42,834 nucleotides of DNA from Acidobacteria subdivision 2 bacterium RH1 MAG20 (GTDB lineage: Bacteria > Acidobacteriota > Terriglobia > Terriglobales > Acidobacteriaceae): positions 1 to 42,834 of the forward strand of contig NFUO01000714.1 in NCBI GenBank assembly GCA_002197545.1, given 5' to 3'. The position numbers and the translations under genes were made by a program. Shown here one piece after another: positions 32,086 through 40,384 of this stretch; within the stretch, counting starts at the first letter, position 1; each line of letters opens with the position of its first letter. The notes under the pieces were generated by a model. That model searched no databases. It had not been told where the DNA came from and saw only the letters and a list, made by a program, of their open reading frames with translations.

Positions 32086-32827
32086 TACGAACGGTCTTCT
32101 TTCGGAAGACTAGAAAGTAAGAGTGGTTTTTTCTGGCGTGCTGCTGTTTAACCAAACGGCTCACACCCGGCCTGTTATTCCTTATTATTACAAACAAATC
32201 TTCAGCTATGAATTGGCTGGTTGTTAATTCATTGATGAGCTCGACGTGAGTTAAACGCTGCTTACATGCGCACACTTCGTCCTGGCATTTCACGATATAG
32301 ATGCCGCCGTTGCCCAAAACTCGATAAGCCTCTTTCGCGGCTTCGAAGTACAAATCCAGTACTGCCTCGTGATACTTGCGGGTAGTTTTGTTGTCGCCGT
32401 TATTTCGGTAATACGATTCGAAATTTTGGTGTCCTTCGTGCGCGGTACCGCCCGGTGTATGCATATAGGGTGGATCGAAGACCACGCAATCAATACTCCC
32501 CGAGGAATAAGGCAATTCGCGTGCGTCAATACCATGTTTCAGATCGGTTGCTAAGAGGCGATAGGCATCTGGAGAGACATCTCTCCAAAAGACTCCGTTG
32601 CCATAGGTTACGTCTGCAACTTTGCTGCGAAGTGGTACATAAAGCTTCAAAATAGAAGGAAAAACATCAGCGTTGGTGCCAATCTCCGCTGAAAAGACGA
32701 GATCATTTGTCGCGACTCCTGCTGGTGATTTGCGTGGCTTGAGTCCTTTACGTTGAACAAGTTTCGGATTTTCTCTTGCCGGAAAATCTATTAGCGCTGC
32801 TTGAGTGGCCACCATGCCCTCCATCAT
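32063..32827 (-). CDS. DNA methyltransferase (N6-adenine/N4-cytosine type)
   Basis: From ATG 32827 the protein has 254 residues. Motif I is VADVTYGNGVFWRDV (SAM binding, 70-84) and motif IV is VVFDPPYMHTPGG (DPPY at 118-121), an exocyclic amino-methyltransferase signature. Motif I precedes IV. YRVLGNGGIYIVKCQDE and NHSYFLVFRKK are also family-like. It most likely protects the site cut by the nuclease encoded tail-to-tail. AAGGG is about eight bases before the start; ATG 32923 would add 32 residues that overlap the dprE1-like upstream region. Low GC like its partner. Confidence 0.78.
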   Translation of the reverse strand: MMEGMVATQAALIDFPARENPKLVQRKGLKPRKSPAGVATNDLVFSAEIGTNADVFPSILKLYVPLRSKVADVTYGNGVFWRDVSPDAYRLLATDLKHGIDARELPYSSGSIDCVVFDPPYMHTPGGTAHEGHQNFESYYRNNGDNKTTRKYHEAVLDLYFEAAKEAYRVLGNGGIYIVKCQDEVCACKQRLTHVELINELTTSQFIAEDLFVIIRNNRPGVSRLVKQQHARKNHSYFLVFRKKTVRTTRLATK

Positions 32828-32940
32828 ATTCGAACCCTTGACTCTGCGTAGTGAAATTTTAAAGAATGGATTTAGAGAGTTCCCCAAATGAAACGAGTGA
32901 GGTAGCGGGCGTACAAGCGCCATCGGGTATCCTTAGAGAC

Positions 32941-34326
32941 ATGCCCACCCCTTCAGGAACCACGCCAGAGCTGGACTTCCGCACCCCGGACGAGCAGTTC
33001 ACAGGTAAGGCGCCCTTCGAGTCCTGGGGCCGCTACCCGAACTATGACGCAAACGTAGTCCCGCTGCACTGGCAGGGCGACTATCCTGCAGTCGCCAGCG
33101 GGATGCACAACGGCGTGCTGCCCGTGGGCATGGGCCGCAGCTACGGCGACGTCTGCCTGCTCAAGGGTGGCAATCTGCTCGTCGCCACTGGATTGAACCG
33201 CCTCATCGCCTTCGATCCCGAGACTGGACTGCTCACCGCCGAGGCCGGAATCACATTGGCGCAGATACTAGACTTCGCCGTTCCGCGAGGCTTCTTCCTC
33301 CCCGTCTCTCCGGGAACGAAATATGTGACCCTCGGCGGGGCGATCGCCAACGACATTCACGGCAAAAACCACCACGTCGCCGGGACCTTTGGCCGCCATG
33401 TCACGCGGTTCGAGCTGGTCCGCTCCGATGGCACGCGCAAGCTCTGCTCGCCGACCGAGAACCCCGACTTCTACGCCGCAACCATCGGCGGACTTGGCCT
33501 CACCGGACTCATTAGCTGGGCGCAATTGAAACTTAAGCCCATCGTCTCGCGCATGATCGACTACGAGGGCATCCAATTTCACGGCATCGACGAGTTCCTC
33601 GACCTCACCCGGCAGAGTCAGGACATCGAGTACACCGTAAGCTGGATCGACTGCGCCTCCACCGGCAAGAACTTTGCCCGCGGGGTCTTCATGCAGGGCG
33701 ATCACTCGACCAGAAGGGGCGAACTCAAGCCCTCACCCGAGCCGAAGCTGGTCTTTCCCTTCGATGCTCCCGGCTTCGCGCTCAATCATCTTTCGGTCAG
33801 CCTCTTCAACACCGCTTTCTTCCACAAGCAGATTCACGATCGCGTCGTTGCGCTGCAGGACTACGAGCCTTTCTTCTATCCCCTCGACAAGGTCCTTCAC
33901 TGGAACCGAATGTACGGCAAACGAGGGCTGTTGCAGTTCCAATATGTCATTCCGTGGGAGAGCGCTCGCGAAGGCACCATCACCATCCTCAAAGAGGTCG
34001 CTAAATCGGGGCTCGCCAGCTTCCTTGCGGTGCTCAAGGTCTTTGGTGATGTCCCTTCGCCCGGCATGATGAGCTTCCCCAAGCCGGGCATCACGCTGGC
34101 GCTCGACTTCCCGATCAAGCCGGACAAGAGCTTCCCTTTGTTCGAGCGACTTGCCGATATGACGCGCGAGTTCGGGGGACGCCTCTATCCCGCCAAGGAT
34201 GCGGCCATGACCGCGGCGCAGTTCCAGGCCTTCTATCCGCAGTGGCAGCAGTTCGCTCGCTACCGCGACCCACAACTAACCTCCAGCTTCTGGGAGCGCG
34301 TGACAGGAAATCGACCAGGCTTATGA
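32941..34326 (+). CDS. DprE1-like FAD-dependent oxidoreductase
   Basis: From ATG 32941 the protein has 461 residues. The FAD/vanillyl-alcohol-oxidase fold shows LPVGMGRSYGDVCLLKGGNL, then VTLGGAIANDIHGKNHHVAG, the hallmark of decaprenylphosphoryl-ribose oxidase (DprE1), and MYGKRGLLQFQYVIPW near the substrate pocket. In mycobacteria DprE1 oxidises the 2-OH of lipid-linked ribose. The DprE2-like reductase gene overlaps by ATGA, so the pair probably epimerises a lipid-linked sugar for a cell-surface polymer. ATG 32866 is an alternative start adding 25 residues encoded by AT-rich sequence next to the restriction island. Confidence 0.85.
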   Translation: MPTPSGTTPELDFRTPDEQFTGKAPFESWGRYPNYDANVVPLHWQGDYPAVASGMHNGVLPVGMGRSYGDVCLLKGGNLLVATGLNRLIAFDPETGLLTAEAGITLAQILDFAVPRGFFLPVSPGTKYVTLGGAIANDIHGKNHHVAGTFGRHVTRFELVRSDGTRKLCSPTENPDFYAATIGGLGLTGLISWAQLKLKPIVSRMIDYEGIQFHGIDEFLDLTRQSQDIEYTVSWIDCASTGKNFARGVFMQGDHSTRRGELKPSPEPKLVFPFDAPGFALNHLSVSLFNTAFFHKQIHDRVVALQDYEPFFYPLDKVLHWNRMYGKRGLLQFQYVIPWESAREGTITILKEVAKSGLASFLAVLKVFGDVPSPGMMSFPKPGITLALDFPIKPDKSFPLFERLADMTREFGGRLYPAKDAAMTAAQFQAFYPQWQQFARYRDPQLTSSFWERVTGNRPGL

Positions 34327-35081
34327 GTCAGACTGATACAAATCCCCGCAAGATCCTTGTTCTCGGCGCAACTTCCGGCATTGCCGAAGCTACCTGCCGC
34401 ATCTGGGCCGCACAAGGCGCGCGCCTCTTTCTCGTGGCCCGCAACGCCGAGAAGCTGGCTGCGGTGGCTGCCGATCTCAGGACACGTGGCGCGAGCTATG
34501 TGGATACTGCCATCGCCGATCTTGACGACACGGACAAGCATCCTGCGTTGCTTGCTCATGCCGTGAACTCGCTTACTGGTTTGGATGTCGCCTATCTTAC
34601 TTATGGCATTCTTGGCGATCAGGCCAAGGCCGAGCAGGACTTCAATACTGCCGCGCAGATCATCTATACCAACTTCATGGCTCCGGTCTCGCTGCTGACC
34701 TGGCTGGCTAATTTTTGCGTTCAGCGCCATGCGGGAACGCTTGCCGTCATCTCGTCGGTTGCGGGCGAGCGGGGGCGGAAGTCGAACTACCTCTATGGCT
34801 CGTCGAAGGCTGGCCTGTCGGCATTTCTTGATGGTTTGCGTAATCGGGTGGACCGTGAAGGGGTAACCGTGCTGACGATCAAGCCTGGGCCGGTGAAGAC
34901 CTCCATGACCTCGGGCATGAAGGGGAGCGAGAAGTTTGCCGATGTCGATACGGTCGCGCAAAGCATCGTCAAGGCCATCGACAAACGAAGCGATGTTCTC
35001 TATGTGCCGTTCCAGTGGCAACCGATCATGTTCGTCATTCGGCATATTCCTGAGCGGGTTTTCAAGAAACTCAATCTTTGA
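34323..35081 (+). CDS. DprE2-like short-chain dehydrogenase/reductase
   Basis: From ATG 34323 the protein has 252 residues. The NAD(P) fold starts ILVLGATSGIAEATCRIWAA; the catalytic serine lies in AVISSVAGERG and the YxxxK pair in YLYGSSKAG (Y158, K162). This is the decaprenylphospho-2-keto-pentose reductase (DprE2) type. It should reduce the keto intermediate made by the DprE1-like enzyme encoded just upstream with a 4-bp overlap. Third-position bias swings from C to G within this gene, the point where strand composition of the window reverses. Confidence 0.86.
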   Translation: MSQTDTNPRKILVLGATSGIAEATCRIWAAQGARLFLVARNAEKLAAVAADLRTRGASYVDTAIADLDDTDKHPALLAHAVNSLTGLDVAYLTYGILGDQAKAEQDFNTAAQIIYTNFMAPVSLLTWLANFCVQRHAGTLAVISSVAGERGRKSNYLYGSSKAGLSAFLDGLRNRVDREGVTVLTIKPGPVKTSMTSGMKGSEKFADVDTVAQSIVKAIDKRSDVLYVPFQWQPIMFVIRHIPERVFKKLNL

Positions 35082-35130
35082 TGTGGGCTTGCTGTGTTTT
35101 TAGCCTCACGGAATCTCCGAGCTGCGGATG

Positions 35131-35622
35131 TCAGAGGCCTCGACCGTTGGGGTAGGCGGGGAACTGGTAGCGGTTGCGGCGTATGAGATGGACGATGAGC
35201 CAGATGATGCCGATGAGGATGAGCAGGGGGGCGAAGGGAACGAGAAGCCAGAGGCGTCCGGGAAGGACGGTGCGGCTGCCGTGGATGGTGGCGTCGGAGC
35301 TGAGGTTGGCGTTGCCCGCGGCTACGGCTACATCGCCCATGACCTCGGTTTCGTCGCCAAGGTTCAGGTCTCCGCCCAGGATGGCTACATCGCCTGAGAT
35401 GGTGTGAGTGGGGTCGAGGGTGACGCTGCCGAAGAGGACGGCTACGTCGCCTTTGACGTCTCCGTGGATGTGGACGGAGCAGAAGGCACAGGCGACGTCG
35501 CCGGCGGTCTCCCCTTCAGAGATGTTTATGTCGCCGCCGAAGCTGGCGCGGTCCTGATCGGCGTGGGCGAAGGGAGCGTAGGCGACGAGAAGGAGGGCGG
35601 CGGCGAGGAGGAGTTTCGGCAT
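35131..35622 (-). CDS. Exported beta-repeat membrane protein of unknown function
   Basis: A 163-residue protein with a signal peptide (MPKLLLAAALLLVAYAPFAHA), a middle part of repeated GDV units (TAGDVACAF, VKGDVAVLF, ISGDVAILG, VMGDVAVAA) that suggest a right-handed beta-helix or bactofilin-like stack, and a C-terminal membrane helix (LWLLVPFAPLLILIGIIWLI) with an arginine-rich tail. The family was not identified. GGAG lies eight bases before the ATG. It stands alone against the direction of its neighbours. Confidence 0.68.
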   Translation of the reverse strand: MPKLLLAAALLLVAYAPFAHADQDRASFGGDINISEGETAGDVACAFCSVHIHGDVKGDVAVLFGSVTLDPTHTISGDVAILGGDLNLGDETEVMGDVAVAAGNANLSSDATIHGSRTVLPGRLWLLVPFAPLLILIGIIWLIVHLIRRNRYQFPAYPNGRGL

Positions 35623-35720
35623 GGAAGGTGCTCCTGGAAGGTAGTGTACGGCGGATTAGGGGGCGTGGCTGGGCGAGGTCGTAAATTCTCACACTGCTGT
35701 GGATGCTAGGCTTAAAGAAC

Positions 35721-38567
35721 ATGAGCCACGAACTGCCGAAAGCATATGATCCGTCCGTTATTGAAGAGCGCTGGGCCGAATACTGGGTGCGGGAGCGCCT
35801 GTTTGATGTCGGCCCTGCTGAGGGTACGCAGGAGGGCGTGAAGAAGTTCACCATGCTGCTGCCGCCGCCCAATGTGACGGGCCGGCTGCACATGGGGCAC
35901 ATGCTGAACCAGACGGAGATGGACATCCTGACCCGTTGGCACAGGATGTCGGGCGAGGTGTCGATGTGGGTTCCGGGGACGGACCACGCCGGGATTGCCA
36001 CGCAGATGATGGTGGAGCGGCAGCTTGCCTCCGAGGGCAAGAAGCGCCAGGAGCTGGGCCGCGCTGCCTTTGTGGAACGGGTTTGGGAGTGGAAGGGCGT
36101 TTATGGTGGCGCCATCCTCGATCAGATGAAGCGGCTGGGCGCGAGCGTGGACTGGGGCCGCGAATACTTCACCATGGACGACCGGTTGAGCGTTGCGGTG
36201 AAAGAGGCATTTGTTCGCCTGCATGAGCAGGGGTTGATCTATCGCGGCGCATACATCGTCAACTGGGACCCGGCGATTCAGACAGCGGTCTCGGACCTTG
36301 AGGTGGAGCACGAGGAGCGGGTGGGGAAGATTTATTACATCCGCTATCCGCTTGTGCCGGAGGCAGACGAAGAAGCAGATTCCTCCGCTTCGCTACGGAA
36401 TGACAAAAAAAACGCACGAGGAACAGAGTCGATTGTGATTGCGACGACGCGGCCGGAGACAATGCTGGGCGACGTGGCGGTTGCGGTGAATCCTACCGAC
36501 GAGCGCTACCTCGCGGTGCAGGGCAAGATGGTCCGGCTGCCGCTGAGCGGCGTGAACGGCGGCGCGGACCGCGAGATTCCGATTCTGGCGGATGACTGGG
36601 CCAAGCCGGAGTTTGGCACCGGCGCGGTGAAGGTGACGCCGGCGCATGATCCGAACGACTTTGCGATTGGCCAGCGGCATGGATTGCCGAACCTGTCGAT
36701 TCTGGACGAGACGGCGCATGTGCTGCTGCCGGGGTCGCCGTATCACGGGCTGGACCGCTATGCGGCGCGGACGAAGATCGTCGAGGACTTGAAGAAACTG
36801 GGTCTGCTGGTTGATGTGAAGGACCACACGCTTGCGATTGGGGTGAGCCAACGGAGCGGCGTGGTGATTGAGCCGCGGCTCTCGCAGCAGTGGTTCGTGA
36901 AGATTCAGCCGCTGGCGGACAAGGCGATTGAGGCGGTGGACAAGGGCTATATCAAATTCACGCCGGACCAGTATCGCAAGACCTATGACGAGTGGATGAA
37001 GAACATCCACGACTGGTGCATCTCGCGGCAACTTTGGTGGGGACACCGGATTCCGGCGTGGCATTGCGAGGCTTGCGGTGAGATTACGGTGGCGCGGGAG
37101 ACTCCGCTGAAGTGCGGGAAGTGTGGGTCGGCTGAGATTTTGCAGGAGACGGACGTTCTCGATACGTGGTTTTCTTCAGGACTGCTTCCGTTCACTGTGT
37201 TTGGTTGGCCGGAGAAGACGCCTGATCTGGCGGCGTTTTATCCGACGCAGTTGCTGGTGACGGGCTTCGATATTTTGTTCTTCTGGGTGGCGAGGATGAT
37301 TATGTTGAGCTGCCACTTCATGCTGGATGTGCCGATGCCGGACGGGTCGGCACGGACGCTGGAGAATGCAGTGCCGTTTCGTGAGGTCTACATCCACGCG
37401 CTGGTGCGGGATGCGGAGCGGCAGAAGATGTCGAAGACGAAGGGCAATGTGATCGACCCGATTGAGGTGGTCAAGAAGTACGGGACCGATGCGGTGCGGT
37501 TTACGCTGGCGAGCATGGCGAGTCCGGGAACTGATATCGCCTTCAGCGAAGAGCGCACGGATGGGTATCGGGCGTTTGCGAACAAGATCTGGAACGCGGC
37601 CCGGTTTTTGTTTATGCAGGTGGACCGGGCTAAAGAGGGGGGCATCGTTGTTGACCTGACGAAGCTAAATACGGCACTGAAGGATGTAGAGGATGCTCCG
37701 CTGGAGACGCGGTGGATACTAGCGCGGCTGGCAGCAACGGCGTCGTCGGTAGATGCGTCGTTGACGGCTTACCGGTTCGATGAGGCGGCGAGTGCCGTGT
37801 ACCAGTTTTTCTGGGGGGACTTCTGCGACTGGTATATCGAGATTGTGAAGCTGCGGCTGGAATTTGGCGAAGGCGCTGATCTGGCTGCTGCGAAGACTGC
37901 GCTGACGACGTTGCTCGCTGTGTTTGAGGCTGCGCTGCGGTTGCTGAGTCCGTTTATGCCATTTATAACAGAGGAGATCTGGCACGCAGTTTATGACGGC
38001 GCGGCTCCGGCCAAGTCGATTGCGCTGACGCGGTTTCCGCGGGCGGAGAATGTGGCGGCGGACGGGGCCAGCATTCCGGCGATGGAGATGTTGCAACACT
38101 TAATCATTGGAATACGAGCATCTCGCAAAGATTTAGGTGTCCCGGAGAAAGATATCGTACCTGTGGAAGTGCTCGGGCTAGCGAACTATACCATTCCAAA
38201 TTCGCAAGACACATTAATTTCACGGAATGAAGCAACTATTAAGAAACTTGCAAGAGTATCAACTGTTACCACTCGCCTCCTAAGCGACCCACAATATGGG
38301 GACTCTAACTGGCGCATGTTTGGAACAGCAGAAATCAAAATTATCTACGAGCGGCAGATCGATGTGGCGGCCGAGCGGGAGCGGTTGACAAAGGACCTAG
38401 CGAAGTTTGAGAAGGGGTTGGTGGCGGCAGAGCGGCAGTTGGGTAACGATGCGTTTATGGCGAAGGCCCCAGCGCATATTGTTGAAGGGCTGCGAAAGCA
38501 GGCGGCGGAGACGAAGATGCTGCATGACAAGGCGCGGGCCGCGCTGGAGGCTTTGCCTGTGGCATAG
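35721..38567 (+). CDS. valS: Valyl-tRNA synthetase
   Basis: From ATG 35721 the protein has 948 residues starting MSHELPKAYDPSVIEERWAE. The HIGH motif is LHMGHML (57-63) and the KMSKS motif is QKMSKTKGN (KMSK about 569-572); editing-domain signatures IVIATTRPETMLGD and GAVKVTPAHDPNDF are intact, and a zinc-ribbon-like CEACGEI-CGKCGS follows the DWCISRQLWWGHRIP block. The C-terminal coiled coil is present (ERLTKDLAKFEKGLVAAERQ). Two oddities: a palindromic-repeat remnant adds SSASLRNDKK before the editing motif (36375-36409), and codons about 790-875 use AT-rich codons unlike the rest. Both keep the frame. ATG 35703 is an alternative start. Confidence 0.96.
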   Translation: MSHELPKAYDPSVIEERWAEYWVRERLFDVGPAEGTQEGVKKFTMLLPPPNVTGRLHMGHMLNQTEMDILTRWHRMSGEVSMWVPGTDHAGIATQMMVERQLASEGKKRQELGRAAFVERVWEWKGVYGGAILDQMKRLGASVDWGREYFTMDDRLSVAVKEAFVRLHEQGLIYRGAYIVNWDPAIQTAVSDLEVEHEERVGKIYYIRYPLVPEADEEADSSASLRNDKKNARGTESIVIATTRPETMLGDVAVAVNPTDERYLAVQGKMVRLPLSGVNGGADREIPILADDWAKPEFGTGAVKVTPAHDPNDFAIGQRHGLPNLSILDETAHVLLPGSPYHGLDRYAARTKIVEDLKKLGLLVDVKDHTLAIGVSQRSGVVIEPRLSQQWFVKIQPLADKAIEAVDKGYIKFTPDQYRKTYDEWMKNIHDWCISRQLWWGHRIPAWHCEACGEITVARETPLKCGKCGSAEILQETDVLDTWFSSGLLPFTVFGWPEKTPDLAAFYPTQLLVTGFDILFFWVARMIMLSCHFMLDVPMPDGSARTLENAVPFREVYIHALVRDAERQKMSKTKGNVIDPIEVVKKYGTDAVRFTLASMASPGTDIAFSEERTDGYRAFANKIWNAARFLFMQVDRAKEGGIVVDLTKLNTALKDVEDAPLETRWILARLAATASSVDASLTAYRFDEAASAVYQFFWGDFCDWYIEIVKLRLEFGEGADLAAAKTALTTLLAVFEAALRLLSPFMPFITEEIWHAVYDGAAPAKSIALTRFPRAENVAADGASIPAMEMLQHLIIGIRASRKDLGVPEKDIVPVEVLGLANYTIPNSQDTLISRNEATIKKLARVSTVTTRLLSDPQYGDSNWRMFGTAEIKIIYERQIDVAAERERLTKDLAKFEKGLVAAERQLGNDAFMAKAPAHIVEGLRKQAAETKMLHDKARAALEALPVA
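36375..36409 (-). repeat. Repeat remnant in frame inside valS
   Basis: Read on the minus strand it is TTTTTGTCATTCCGTAGCGA followed by AGCGGAGGAATCTGC, clearly the same family as TGTCATCCTGAGCGAA...GTAGTCGAAGGACCTGC at 1376-1432 and TGTCATTCTGAGCGGA at 7816. In the valS frame it encodes ADSSASLRNDKK, in a loop before the editing-domain motif ATTRPETM where ValRS proteins vary in length. Confidence 0.7.
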
Positions 38568-38688
38568 ATGGCCTACGATTTGGCTTCGACTTTTCCTTGA
38601 CGATCTGGTCGGTGGCGATATTTACGTTCTCGTGTTTGATGTCGAGGCGGAGGCGGTGAGATGCGGGTGGCGGGTTTAGGATTACAGG

Positions 38689-39573
38689 ATGGACTGGAAG
38701 AGTAAGCGGATACGGACGATTCTTGAAGCGGCGCTGGCGGAGGACAAGGTCGCCAACGATGTGACGACGGCATTGACGATTGCGCCGGGGTTGCGGGCTT
38801 CGGGCACGATTATTGCCAAGGAAGATTGCGTGGTGTCGGGGCTGGGATGCATTCCGGTGATTCTGGATATTTTTTCGAAGATGTCGGTGACGCCGCTGGG
38901 GCGGTTCGAGGTGGTGAGCCATCCGGAGATCTTCGACGGCGTGAAGGTGAAGAAGGGGCAGTCGCTTGCGGTGATTCGGCATAATGCTTCGGCGATTCTT
39001 TCGTGCGAGCGCGTGACGTTGAACCTGATGCAGCGGATGAGCGGGATTGCGACGCTGACGAACCAGTTTGTGAAGGCCATTGCGGGGACGAAGGCGAAGA
39101 TTCTGGATACGAGGAAGACGATTCCGGGGCTGCGGGCGCTGGATAAATATGCTGTCTGTTGCGGCGGCGGCGTGAATCACCGGCTGGATCTGCAGGATGG
39201 GATTTTGATCAAGAACAATCATATTTCGCTTGGGGGTGGGTTGCCGATCGTGCTGGAGCGAGCGCTGGAGGGGCGGAAGGCCGGGCAGATTGTGCAGGTT
39301 GAGGTGCGGAGTCAGATGGAGTTGGAGCAGGCGATTGCCGGTGGAGCGGAGTCGATTCTGCTGGATAATATGAAGCCGGCGGTGGTGAAGAAGGCGGTCA
39401 AGCAGATTCGGGCGGCGCTGCCGGGTGCTCCGATCGAAGCTTCGGGCAATATGAATCTGAAGACGGTGCGGGATTATGCGCTGACTGGCGTGGATTTTAT
39501 TTCGGTGGGCGCGCTGACGCATTCGGCTGTGGCTGTGGATTTGAGTATGCGGATTACAGCGGATGTTTACTGA
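38689..39573 (+). CDS. nadC: Nicotinate-nucleotide pyrophosphorylase (quinolinate PRTase)
   Basis: A 294-residue protein. SCERVTLNLMQRMSGIATLT, AKILDTRKTIPGLRALDKYAVCCGGG, VNHRLDLQDGILIKNNH and AESILLDNM are NadC signatures, including the basic residues that hold quinolinate and PRPP. It makes nicotinate mononucleotide from quinolinate, the last de novo step to NAD precursors. TTAGGA precedes the ATG. It lies 121 bp after valS; birA overlaps its end by 11 bp, then coaX follows, so this is a cofactor operon. Confidence 0.95.
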   Translation: MDWKSKRIRTILEAALAEDKVANDVTTALTIAPGLRASGTIIAKEDCVVSGLGCIPVILDIFSKMSVTPLGRFEVVSHPEIFDGVKVKKGQSLAVIRHNASAILSCERVTLNLMQRMSGIATLTNQFVKAIAGTKAKILDTRKTIPGLRALDKYAVCCGGGVNHRLDLQDGILIKNNHISLGGGLPIVLERALEGRKAGQIVQVEVRSQMELEQAIAGGAESILLDNMKPAVVKKAVKQIRAALPGAPIEASGNMNLKTVRDYALTGVDFISVGALTHSAVAVDLSMRITADVY

Positions 39574-40369
39574 GGGTGGCGTGTTTGATTTAGCTGTGGT
39601 GGATGCGGGAATTGCTGGGACGGCATTTGCTGGACGGGTGTTGCACTTTGCTTCTGTGGGGTCGACGAATCTGCTGGCGTTGGAGTCGGCGCAGGCGGGG
39701 GCGCGGGCGGGCGTCTGGGTTGCCGATGAGCAGACCGCGGGGCGCGGGCGCGGGGGCCATGGATGGCATTCGGCGGCGGGGGATGGGCTTTATGTGAGTG
39801 CGCTGGTCGCTCCGGCTTTGCCGATAACGATGGCATTGTGGCTTTCGCTGGCTACGGGGCTGGCTGCTCGGACGGCGATTGCTGAGGTGACGGGGATGGT
39901 GGTGGATATTCGGTGGCCGAATGATTTGTTACTGAATGGGCGGAAGTGCGGCGGGATATTGGTTGAGACTGCGGTCGAAGGGGCGATGCTGCGGTATGCG
40001 GTGATTGGCGTGGGGATCAATGTGAATCATGCTGGGTTTCCTGCTGAGTTGGAAATGCTGGCTACTTCGTTGCGGATGGAGAGCGGTGGCGAGGTTTCGC
40101 GGGAGGCGCTTCTGGCTGCGCTGCTGCGGGCGCTGGATGCGGAGATTGGGCTGCTGGTGCAGGAACATCGTGGGGAGATTGCCGGGGAGGGGCTGTTAGA
40201 GCGGTTTGCCGAGGCTTCGAGCTGGGTGCGGGGCAAGCGGGTGAGGGTGCAGGAAAGCGGCGGCTATACTGGCCTGACGAGCGGCCTGGATGCGCGTGGA
40301 TTTTTGCTGGTGGACGGAGACGATGGCGTGAGGCACACTGTGCTCTCCGGCGGGGTTCGAGAAGGGTAA
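39563..40369 (+). CDS. birA: Biotin-[acetyl-CoA-carboxylase] ligase
   Basis: A 268-residue protein of the monofunctional (class I) type, with no N-terminal DNA-binding domain. STNLLALESA, the biotin loop ADEQTAGRGRGGHGWHS, IRWPNDLLLNGRKCGGILVE (catalytic lysine) and VIGVGINVN are present, and a small SH3-like C-terminal domain ends it (GLTSGLDARGFLLVDGDD). It activates biotin with ATP and attaches it to the carboxyl-carrier protein. Because it lacks the repressor domain it should not regulate biotin genes. The ATG overlaps the nadC end. Confidence 0.93.
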   Translation: MFTEGGVFDLAVVDAGIAGTAFAGRVLHFASVGSTNLLALESAQAGARAGVWVADEQTAGRGRGGHGWHSAAGDGLYVSALVAPALPITMALWLSLATGLAARTAIAEVTGMVVDIRWPNDLLLNGRKCGGILVETAVEGAMLRYAVIGVGINVNHAGFPAELEMLATSLRMESGGEVSREALLAALLRALDAEIGLLVQEHRGEIAGEGLLERFAEASSWVRGKRVRVQESGGYTGLTSGLDARGFLLVDGDDGVRHTVLSGGVREG

Positions 40370-40384
40370 CGAGGCGAGATTGCG

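Noticed and set aside
34400..34800. Replication origin at the strand-bias reversal
   Set aside because: No dnaA, dnaN or gyrB gene, no DnaA-box cluster and no AT-rich unwinding region seen; kept only as a compositional finding.
38568..38688. Minus-strand reading LRLDIKHENVNIATDQIVKE in the valS-nadC gap
   Set aside because: It looks protein-like but has no start codon in frame and is bounded by neighbours; at most a gene remnant.
38455..39522. Long minus-strand frame opposite nadC
   Set aside because: Antisense to a clear NadC gene, arginine/histidine/proline-rich product, no motif.
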